A DNA stretch of 22,144 bases from Bryobacteraceae bacterium (GTDB lineage Bacteria; Acidobacteriota; Terriglobia; Bryobacterales; Bryobacteraceae). A model generated the notes under the pieces. That model saw only the letters and a list, made by a program, of their open reading frames with translations, did not search any database and was not told the DNA's origin. This document shows, piece by piece, positions 8,653 to 15,680 of this stretch (position 1 is the first letter of the stretch; each line of letters opens with the position of its first letter). The stretch is from contig JAICMB010000004.1 of the NCBI GenBank assembly GCA_025929455.1, positions 1 through 22,144 on the forward strand, given 5' to 3'. Made by a program: the position numbers and the translations under genes.

Positions 8653-10631
8653 AGATTGCCGTTTACATCTCCGATCCTGGCCTGCGCACCCGCATATCAG
8701 AAAAGCTCACTGCGCCCGCAGTGCAGACCTTCGATGCTGCCGCGAGGCTGCTCGAATGGTTGAGCAGCTCGCCCGATGCGATCGCGATCGTCGATGCCGC
8801 CTGGAACGGGGCGCCATGGTTCGAACAGTTGTCTCCGGAGCACCTGGACCGCTATACGTTCATCGTGGTAGCCGAAGACGCCGGCGCCCGCCAGGTCCTG
8901 ACGTGGTTGCGGCGCGGGGCATCGGAAGTCGTGCTGGCGTCGAATCTCGCCGAACTGCCGCTCGCCATTGAGCGCATCTCGAGCGCGCGCGCCGAATCGC
9001 GCCGCGCCGGCAAGGAACGCGAACGCCTCATCGATGCCGCGCGTCATGCACACGAGCAGGCGCGTGCCGAACGGCGGTTTCGTAATCTGCTCGAAGCCGC
9101 GCCCGACGGCATTCTCGAAGTCGATCAGCAGGGCCGCATCGTTCTCGCCAACGCCAGCGCGTCACAACTGTTCGGCTACCCGCCTGGAGAATTGGAAGGG
9201 ATGTCCGTTGAAACGCTCATCCCCGAGCAGTACCGCGATCTGCACATCGGACATCGCGCGCATTACTGGACGGCGCCGGCAACGCGGCCCATGGGCTCCG
9301 GGCTGGCGCTATCGGGGCGGCGCAAAGATGGGACGGACTTTCCGGTGGAGATCAGCCTCAGTCCCGTGCAGAGCGAAGAGGGCATGCGCGTAACCGCGGT
9401 CATTCGCGACGTCAGCGGACGCCAGCGCGCCGAAGAGCGCATCCGTCACATGCAGGAAAGCTACACCGCGGAACTCGCCGCGAAGAACTACGAGCTGGCC
9501 ATGCGCAACCAGGAAATCGAGCGCGCCGACCGGCTCAAGAGCGAGTTCCTCGCCAGCATGAGCCACGAACTGCGTACGCCGCTGCACACCGTCATCGGCT
9601 TCACCGAACTGCTGCTCGAAGAAATCGAAGGCCCCCTCAACGAAAAACAGCGCCGCTTTCTCGGCCACATCCGCCAGGACTCGAACCACCTGCTCGAGCT
9701 CATCAACGACATTCTCGATCTGTCGAAAATCGAGTCCGGTCGCATGGAGCTCAAGCCCGAGGACTTCGACGTCGCGGCCGCCATTGAAGAAGTACTCGGC
9801 GGCATTCGCCCGCTCGCCGCGGCCAAATCGCTGGAACTCGTGATCGATACGCCGCCCGCCATCGCGCTTCGCGCCGACCGCGTGCGCTTCCGCGAGATTC
9901 TATACAATCTGCTGAGCAATGCTGTGAAATTCACGCCCGAGGGAGGCCGCATCACGGTTGCTTCCGCCGTCGAGGGCGGCTCGGTTGTGATCACCGTGGA
10001 GGACACCGGCATCGGCATTCGACGCGAGGATCACGTGTCCATCTTCGACAAGTTTCATCAGGTAGGCAACACGACAAAAGGCGTGCGTGAGGGCACCGGG
10101 TTGGGGCTAGCGATTACGAAGCGCCTGGTCGAAATGCACGGTGGGACCATAGCGGTCGACAGCGAGCCTGGGCGCGGGAGCCGTTTCACGGTCATGCTGC
10201 CGCGCACCGGAGCCAAGCCCGCCGACGGCCAGAAGCAGCAGCGCCCGCGGCGCCAGAAACCGCTGGTGCTTATTGCCGAAGACGATGCCGGCGCGCGCGA
10301 ACTGCTCGCCACCTATCTCGTGCCGCACGGCTACGACGTCGCGAGCGCCGGGACCGTGGACGATGCCATCGCCAGCGCGTTGACGCTTTATCCCGACGCG
10401 ATCACGCTCGATCTGCAACTCGGAGACGAGATCAGCTGGCGCGTATTCGATGTGTTGAAGCAATCGCCCGAAACGGCGCGCATTCCGATCCTGGTCGTGT
10501 CCGTGTTTGACGAAGCGGAGGAAGCTCTGCGCCGCGGCGCGGCGGACTATCTGGTGAAACCGGTCTCGCGCGAAACGCTGCTCACGCACTTGCAGCGGTT
10601 CGTCGCGCCCGCCGCCGCCAAGCGCCCATGA
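8649..10631 (+). CDS. Soluble PAS hybrid histidine kinase with N-terminal pseudo-receiver and C-terminal receiver
   Basis: 660 residues from ATG 8649. Residues 1-112 look like a receiver fold (VYISDP, AIAIVD49, FIVVAED), but the conserved lysine strand reads VVLAS, so it is degenerate. Residues about 115-145 are a charged coiled coil, and a PAS domain spans about 140-260 (FRNLLEAAPDGILEVDQQGRIVLANASA). The HisKA domain carries H306 in SHELRTPLHT; the ATPase domain has N424 (NLLSNAVKFTP), DTGIG (452-456) and GTGLG (482-486). The C-terminal receiver (about 537-652) has acidic D545-D546, phospho-acceptor D588 and K637. No transmembrane segment is present, so it senses a cytosolic signal or works with a partner. 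The frame is open back to 8430, but the ATGA overlap with the small ORF fixes the start. Two more receiver genes follow. Confidence 0.93.
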   Translation: MKIAVYISDPGLRTRISEKLTAPAVQTFDAAARLLEWLSSSPDAIAIVDAAWNGAPWFEQLSPEHLDRYTFIVVAEDAGARQVLTWLRRGASEVVLASNLAELPLAIERISSARAESRRAGKERERLIDAARHAHEQARAERRFRNLLEAAPDGILEVDQQGRIVLANASASQLFGYPPGELEGMSVETLIPEQYRDLHIGHRAHYWTAPATRPMGSGLALSGRRKDGTDFPVEISLSPVQSEEGMRVTAVIRDVSGRQRAEERIRHMQESYTAELAAKNYELAMRNQEIERADRLKSEFLASMSHELRTPLHTVIGFTELLLEEIEGPLNEKQRRFLGHIRQDSNHLLELINDILDLSKIESGRMELKPEDFDVAAAIEEVLGGIRPLAAAKSLELVIDTPPAIALRADRVRFREILYNLLSNAVKFTPEGGRITVASAVEGGSVVITVEDTGIGIRREDHVSIFDKFHQVGNTTKGVREGTGLGLAITKRLVEMHGGTIAVDSEPGRGSRFTVMLPRTGAKPADGQKQQRPRRQKPLVLIAEDDAGARELLATYLVPHGYDVASAGTVDDAIASALTLYPDAITLDLQLGDEISWRVFDVLKQSPETARIPILVVSVFDEAEEALRRGAADYLVKPVSRETLLTHLQRFVAPAAAKRP

Positions 10632-10646
10632 AACAATGGAATTTCT

Positions 10647-11012
10647 ATGGCCAAGCGAGTTCTTGTGGCCGATGACAAGGCCTCTAGCCGAGAACTGGTG
10701 CGCACGGTGCTCGCCAGTCAGGGCTACGAGGTTTCCGAAGCCGCTGACGGGCGCGAGGCATTGGCGATGATTCGCTCGGAAAGGCCCGATCTCGTGCTGC
10801 TCGACTTGCATATGCCCGCGCTCGACGGCTTCGGCGTCGTCTCAGAGCTGCGCGCCGACCCGAGCTTCCGGAATATTCCCGTTGTCGCTCTTACGGCCAG
10901 CGCGATGTCGGGCGATCGCGAAAAGGCGCTCAGCGCCGGGTTCACATCCTACATCGCCAAACCGGTGAGCCTTTCGTTTTTGAAGATGGAAGTTTCACGT
11001 CTGATCGCATGA
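10647..11012 (+). CDS. Single-domain response regulator (CheY/DivK-like)
   Basis: 121 residues, nothing but a receiver domain. All key residues are present: acidic pair D9-D10, phospho-acceptor D53 in LVLLDLHMPALDG, T83 in VVALTAS, and K105 in YIAKPVS. With no output domain it must act by protein contact or as a phosphate shuttle. It lies 15 bases after the hybrid kinase and its stop overlaps the start of the NtrC-type regulator (ATGA at 11009-11012), so kinase, lone receiver and transcription factor form one operon. By sequence it is close to DivK-type receivers that often accompany hybrid kinases. A relay from the kinase is inferred; no Hpt domain is visible in the window. Confidence 0.94.
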   Translation: MAKRVLVADDKASSRELVRTVLASQGYEVSEAADGREALAMIRSERPDLVLLDLHMPALDGFGVVSELRADPSFRNIPVVALTASAMSGDREKALSAGFTSYIAKPVSLSFLKMEVSRLIA

Positions 11013-12388
11013 ATACGGGCGCCATACCGGTAGCCACGTCCGGGCTTTCCATTCTGGTCGTCGACGACAACGCACACAGCGTGGAGTTGCTGTCCACCGC
11101 ACTCGCACAGGACGGCGTCGAGATTCTCACCGCGACGGATCCCGAAGCCGCCCTCGATCTGGTTTTTTCGCGTCATCCTCAAGTCGTGGTCACCGACCTC
11201 GTCATGCCGAAGCTCACCGGCATGGAGTTGCTCGAACGTATCGTCGAGTTCGATCCCGCCATCGACGTCATTCTGATCACGGCGCACTACTCCACGGAGT
11301 CCGCGGTCGAGGCGATCAAAAAAGGCGCTTCCGACTACATGAACAAGCCGGTCTCGATCACGGGTTTGCGTTCGAAGGTGGGCGCGCTGCTCGCGGAGGC
11401 GCGACGGCGTCAAGTGGCGCGGCGCCTGGAAGACCAACTCGCCGGCAGTTGCGAATTTCACGGCATCATCGGCAACAGCCCGCTCATGCTGGACGTGTTC
11501 TCACGCGTGCAGCGAGTGGCGCCCCACTACCGCACACTGCTGATCACCGGCGAAACCGGCACGGGCAAAGACCTCGCCGCGCGCGCCGTCCACGACCTCA
11601 GCCCGGCTGCGCACGGCAACTTCGTCGCGTTGAACTGTTCGGCCGTGGTCGAAACGCTGTTTGAAAGCGAGCTGTTCGGCCATGTGCGCGGTTCGTTTAC
11701 GGGCGCGGTGCAGGACAAGCCCGGTCTGTTCGAACACGCGCACGGCGGCACGCTGCTGCTCGACGAAATCGGCGACATGCCCCTCGCCACGCAATCGAAG
11801 CTGCTGCGCGTATTGCAAAACCAGGAAGTGCAGCGGCTCGGTTCGCTCACCACCCGCCACGTCGACGTGCGCGTCGTAGCCGCGACCAACCGCGATCTGC
11901 GCGCGGCCATCGCCGCCAAACAATTCAGGGAAGATTTGTTTTATCGCATTTCGATGGTCGAGATTCACATGCCCGCTGTGCGCGAGCGCATGGAGGATCT
12001 CCCGCTGCTGACGCACAATTTTCTCGACCGCTTCGCGCGCCAGTACGGTAAACCTCTGCGCGGCATCACACAGCGCGCGCAGATCGCGCTGGCACGCCAT
12101 TCCTGGCCGGGCAACGTGCGCGAACTCGAGAACGTGATCGGCCACGCCGCCATGATGGTGATGGGCGACACCATCGATGTGCAGGATCTGCCGTCGCTGC
12201 TGTCGCACACGCCTGCGGCGGCCACTGCGGAGGAACCTCCCGCGGCCGGTCCACTCGAAGAACACGAGCGCGCCCTCATCCGCGATGCGTTGGAGCGGTG
12301 CGGCGGCAACCAGAGCCAGGCTGCGCGCATGCTCCGCATCGGCCGCGATGCGCTGCGCTACAAGATGAAAAAGCACAACCTGCTTTAG
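11009..12388 (+). CDS. Sigma-54-dependent response regulator, NtrC family
   Basis: 459 residues with REC, AAA+ and Fis-type DNA-binding domains. The receiver (about 13-128) has D19-D20, phospho-acceptor D63 and K113. The AAA+ domain (about 152-380) has Walker A GETGTGKD (181-188), the sigma-54 contact loop as GSFTGA (228-233, usually GAFTGA), Walker B LLLDE (249-253) and the SWPGNVRELENV segment. The C-terminus (about 410-459) is a Fis-like HTH (GGNQSQAARMLRIGRDALRYKMKK). Such proteins remodel sigma-54 RNA polymerase holoenzyme at -24/-12 promoters after phosphorylation, presumably by the kinase encoded upstream. Its start is coupled to the lone receiver gene. Targets are unknown; I saw no convincing -24/-12 element in the window. 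Confidence 0.95.
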   Translation: MNTGAIPVATSGLSILVVDDNAHSVELLSTALAQDGVEILTATDPEAALDLVFSRHPQVVVTDLVMPKLTGMELLERIVEFDPAIDVILITAHYSTESAVEAIKKGASDYMNKPVSITGLRSKVGALLAEARRRQVARRLEDQLAGSCEFHGIIGNSPLMLDVFSRVQRVAPHYRTLLITGETGTGKDLAARAVHDLSPAAHGNFVALNCSAVVETLFESELFGHVRGSFTGAVQDKPGLFEHAHGGTLLLDEIGDMPLATQSKLLRVLQNQEVQRLGSLTTRHVDVRVVAATNRDLRAAIAAKQFREDLFYRISMVEIHMPAVRERMEDLPLLTHNFLDRFARQYGKPLRGITQRAQIALARHSWPGNVRELENVIGHAAMMVMGDTIDVQDLPSLLSHTPAAATAEEPPAAGPLEEHERALIRDALERCGGNQSQAARMLRIGRDALRYKMKKHNLL

Positions 12389-12455
12389 CGCAGCGTCTGC
12401 GTCATATCACGCACTCGCATCCGGCCGCACTCGCGTAAGTGCCGCGTTTACCGCG

Positions 12456-12496
12456 TCCGGCGCATGGCCGGAGATTTGCTCTGGTCCTCAGGACCA
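12456..12496 (+). promoter_or_regulatory. Two hairpins in the leader of the radical SAM gene, one covering its start codon
   Basis: The gap between the NtrC-type gene and the radical SAM gene holds two clean inverted repeats. The first is TCCGGC (12456-12461), a 5-base loop, GCCGGA (12467-12472). The second is a perfect 15-base palindrome around C12489, TGGTCCT-C-AGGACCA (12482-12496), whose last A is the first base of the ATG at 12496 and whose AGGA is the only plausible Shine-Dalgarno. In RNA the second folds as a 6-bp stem with loop UCA and would hide both RBS and start. There is no T-tract, so these are not classical terminators. They may be a translational control element or a protein operator; function is inferred. 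Confidence 0.35.
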
Positions 12497-13563
12497 TGCG
12501 AGATTTCAACTCCGCGCCGTTCCTCGTGATTTGGGAAACCACGCAGGCCTGCGATCTGGCTTGCGTCCATTGCCGCGCCAGCGCGCAACCGGATCGCAAC
12601 CCCGCGGAGCTATCGACGGCCGAAGCCAAACTGCTGCTGCACGACATCCGACAGTTCGGCGACCCGCTCATGGTCTTCACCGGCGGCGATGCCATGAAGC
12701 GGCCGGACATCTTTGAACTGCTCGAATACAGCGTGCACACCGGCCTCCGCACCACCATCACGCCCAGCGCCACGCCGCTGCTCACGGCCGAGGCCATCCG
12801 CCGCTTCCGCAGTATCGGCGTCGCGCGCATGGCGATCAGCATTGATGGCCCGGACGCCGCCATACACGATACGTTCCGGCAGGTGCTCGGTTCGTTCGAC
12901 CGCAGCATCCTCGCGCTTGATGAAGCCTACCGCATCGGCCTCGAAACACAGGTGAACACCACGGTCGGCAAGCACAACATAAATCATCTGGCCGAGATCG
13001 CCGAGCTTGTCGCGCAGCATCACTCGAAACTCTGGAGCGTTTTTTCCCTGGTGCCCACCGGGCGCGCGCAGGCGGGCGCCGATGTTTCGGCCGACGATTA
13101 CGAAAGAGTGTTCGAGTTCCTATACGACATATCGAGCGTTGCACCGTTCGACATCAAGACGACCGAAGCGCAGCACTACCGCCGTTACGTGGCACAGCGC
13201 CGCAAGCAGGAGAACAGCCCCGCCAATCCCGCGACGATAACGCCGAGCATCAGCCGCGTGGCGGGCATCAACGACGGCAAGGGCTTCATGTTCATCTCGC
13301 ACATCGGTGACATTTTCCCCAGCGGCTTTCTCCCGGTCGCGGGTGGCAACGTTCGCCACGACTCGCTTGTCGAGGTCTACCGCCACGCACCCCTGTTTCA
13401 AGTGCTGCGCGACAGCTCCAATCTCAAGGGCAAATGCGGTGAGTGCTCCTATCGCAATCTCTGCGGCGGGTCGCGCTCGCGAGCGTTCGCAACCACCGGT
13501 GACTACCTCGCGCAGGACCCGAAGTGCATTTACGAGCCGGGCGGCGCGCTCGCACACGCCTGA
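12496..13563 (+). CDS. Radical SAM/SPASM protein (TIGR04053-like family)
   Basis: 355 residues from ATG 12496. The radical SAM cluster motif is C19-x3-C23-x2-C26 (CDLACVHC), followed by FTGGDAMKRPD (61-71), which corresponds to the GGE motif, and AISIDG (113-118). The C-terminal SPASM-like region has C314, C317, C323 and C344 (CGECSYRNLCGG...C), able to bind an auxiliary iron-sulfur cluster. The start MRDFNSAPFLVIWETTQACDLAC and the segment IFPSGFLPVAGGNVR match, as I recall it, the TIGR04053 group, related to AhbD/NirJ heme enzymes and peptide-modifying SPASM proteins. The substrate is unknown. The frame is open back to 12439, but the family begins at MRDFN and AGGA precedes it. The S9 peptidase follows after 27 bases. 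Confidence 0.92.
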   Translation: MRDFNSAPFLVIWETTQACDLACVHCRASAQPDRNPAELSTAEAKLLLHDIRQFGDPLMVFTGGDAMKRPDIFELLEYSVHTGLRTTITPSATPLLTAEAIRRFRSIGVARMAISIDGPDAAIHDTFRQVLGSFDRSILALDEAYRIGLETQVNTTVGKHNINHLAEIAELVAQHHSKLWSVFSLVPTGRAQAGADVSADDYERVFEFLYDISSVAPFDIKTTEAQHYRRYVAQRRKQENSPANPATITPSISRVAGINDGKGFMFISHIGDIFPSGFLPVAGGNVRHDSLVEVYRHAPLFQVLRDSSNLKGKCGECSYRNLCGGSRSRAFATTGDYLAQDPKCIYEPGGALAHA

Positions 13564-13590
13564 GCGGCACGGCTGTCGTACACTGATGCG

Positions 13591-15675
13591 GTGCAATCCC
13601 GCGCCGCTTGCTTCGCGCTCGTCACCTTCACCGCTTTCGCTGCCGACGCGCGCTTCACGCTCGAACAGGTGATGAGCGCGCCGTTCCCTTCCAACATGAC
13701 CGCATGCCGCACCGCCGGCAAGGTCGCGTGGGTGCTCGATGAAAACGGGGCCCGCAACGTTTGGGTGGCGGAAGCGCCCGATTATAAAGGACGCCGGCTC
13801 ACGAACTACCACGACGACGATGGCCAGGAAATCGCGCAGCTTGCCTGGACGACCGACGCGCGCTCGCTCCTTTACGTTCGCGGCGGCGATTTCGAGATGG
13901 GCCGCGATAATCCCAATCCCGCCAGCGTGCCCGGGGGCGAATCGCAGGACATTTGGACCATCTCGCCGGCCGGAGGCGCACCGCGAAAAATTGTCGAAGG
14001 CAACTCCCCCGCCGTATCGCCCGCCGGCGACCGCATCGTTTACATCAAAAGCGGGCAAATCTGGACGGTCGCGCTCTCGCCCGGCGCGACACCGGAGCAA
14101 CTCATTCATGCGAAGGGCCGCGCCGGCACGCTCCGCTGGTCGCCCGATGGTGCACGCCTCGCGTTCGATACTCACCGTGGCGACCATTCGTTCATCGGCG
14201 TATACGATTTTGCGGGTAAGCGCCTCGCCTACATGGACCCCAGCGTCGACTCCGACACCGCGCCCGTATGGTCGCCCGACAGCAAGCAGATCGCGTTCAT
14301 TCGCATTGCGGCTTCGAGCCGCGCATTTTTGTTCGGCCCGGTGCGCAACGCGGTGACGCCGTGGTCCATTCGCGTCGCCAATGTTGAGAGCGGCGCCGGA
14401 CATCAGGTGTGGCAGGCCGCATCCGGCCGCGGCAGTGCGTTCCACGACAACACGGGCGAAAACCAACTGCTGTGGGCCGGCGGTGATCGCCTCATCTTTC
14501 CCTGGGAGAAGACCGGCTTTGTGCATCTCTACGCGGTGCCGCTCGTGGGCGGCGATGCGGTCCCGCTCAATCACGATGGGAACTTCGAAGTCGAAGATGT
14601 CTCGCTCACGCCCGACGCGCGCGAAGTGATTTACAACTCCAATGAGGGCGACATCGACCGCCGCCATCTCTGGCGCGCGAGCGTGTCCAGCGGCGCCAGC
14701 CAACCGCTCACATCGGGCACCGGCATCGAGTGGTCCGCCGCCCGCACCGGCGATGGCGCGATCGTGTTCCTGCACTCCGGCGCGAAGGACCCCGCGCGCG
14801 CCGCCGTGCTGCTCAAAAACGGTTCGCAGCGCGACCTCGCGCCCGATGCCGTTCCCGCTGACTTCCCGGCCCCGGCGCTGGTCGAGCCGCAACCCGTCAT
14901 CATCTCCAGCGCCGACGGCATGCGCATCCACGCGCAATTGTTCCTTCCGCATGATCTGAAATCGAGCGAGCGCCATCCCGCCGCCATTTTCTTTCACGGC
15001 GGCTCGCGCCGGCAGATGCTGCTCGGCTGGCATTACATGGACTACTACAATCACTCGTACGCGATGAATCAGTATCTCGCCAGCCGCGGATATATCGTGC
15101 TCTCGGTCAACTACCGCAGCGGCATCGGCTACGGGCTCGATTTCCGCGAAGCGCTCAACTACGGCGCCACCGGCGCGAGTGAATTTAACGACGTGCTCGG
15201 CGCTGGTCTGTACATGCGCAGCCGCGCTGATGTCGACCCGCACCGCATCGCGCTGTGGGGCGGCTCGTACGGCGGCTATCTCACCGCACTCGGCCTCGCG
15301 CGCGCCTCCGATCTGTTCGCGGCCGGCGTCGACTTCCACGGCGTGCACGACTGGAACAACGTCATTCGCAACTTCGTTCCCGCCTACGACCCCGGCAAAG
15401 ACGTCAACGCCGCGCGCGTCGCATTTGAATCCTCGCCGCTCGCGTCTGTCTCGACCTGGCGCTCCCCGGTACTGCTCATCCACGGCGACGACGACCGCAA
15501 CGTGCCGTTTCACGAGACGGTACTTCTGGTCGAGCAACTGCGCAACCACCACGTCCCCTTCGAGCAACTCATCTTCCCCGACGAAATCCACGGCTTTCTC
15601 ACGCACCGCCGCTGGCTGCAGGCCTATGCCGCGGCCGCGCGATTCCTCGACGCACACATGAACGGCGTACAGTAA
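13591..15675 (+). CDS. Exported S9-family prolyl oligopeptidase-like peptidase
   Basis: 694 residues from GTG 13591. The N-terminus (QSRAACFALVTFTAFAADA) reads as a short signal peptide. Residues about 35-430 form a WD40-like (PD40) propeller with repeated SPDG/SPDS motifs (LRWSPDGARLAFD, PVWSPDSKQIAFI). Residues about 440-694 are the alpha/beta hydrolase with the catalytic triad Ser559 (GGSYGGY), Asp635 (IHGDDDRNVP) and His667 (DEIHGF). Family enzymes cleave dipeptides or acylated residues from short peptides; this one probably acts in the periplasm. The GTG is the only usable start after the stop of the upstream gene, and no clear RBS is seen. It sits between the radical SAM and DUF3179 genes, with only 5 bases to the latter. 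The long open frame on the opposite strand is a codon-bias shadow. Confidence 0.93.
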   Translation: MQSRAACFALVTFTAFAADARFTLEQVMSAPFPSNMTACRTAGKVAWVLDENGARNVWVAEAPDYKGRRLTNYHDDDGQEIAQLAWTTDARSLLYVRGGDFEMGRDNPNPASVPGGESQDIWTISPAGGAPRKIVEGNSPAVSPAGDRIVYIKSGQIWTVALSPGATPEQLIHAKGRAGTLRWSPDGARLAFDTHRGDHSFIGVYDFAGKRLAYMDPSVDSDTAPVWSPDSKQIAFIRIAASSRAFLFGPVRNAVTPWSIRVANVESGAGHQVWQAASGRGSAFHDNTGENQLLWAGGDRLIFPWEKTGFVHLYAVPLVGGDAVPLNHDGNFEVEDVSLTPDAREVIYNSNEGDIDRRHLWRASVSSGASQPLTSGTGIEWSAARTGDGAIVFLHSGAKDPARAAVLLKNGSQRDLAPDAVPADFPAPALVEPQPVIISSADGMRIHAQLFLPHDLKSSERHPAAIFFHGGSRRQMLLGWHYMDYYNHSYAMNQYLASRGYIVLSVNYRSGIGYGLDFREALNYGATGASEFNDVLGAGLYMRSRADVDPHRIALWGGSYGGYLTALGLARASDLFAAGVDFHGVHDWNNVIRNFVPAYDPGKDVNAARVAFESSPLASVSTWRSPVLLIHGDDDRNVPFHETVLLVEQLRNHHVPFEQLIFPDEIHGFLTHRRWLQAYAAAARFLDAHMNGVQ

Positions 15676-15680
15676 CGCTT

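Noticed and set aside
12439..12495. Upstream start of the radical SAM gene
   Set aside because: The extra 19 residues (MPRLPRPAHGRRFALVLRT) cover the hairpin leader, and the family start MRDFN has its own AGGA.
13120..15657. 845-codon open frame on the minus strand
   Set aside because: It is antisense to the radical SAM and S9 genes and comes from G+C-rich codon bias; it shows no domain and no RBS.
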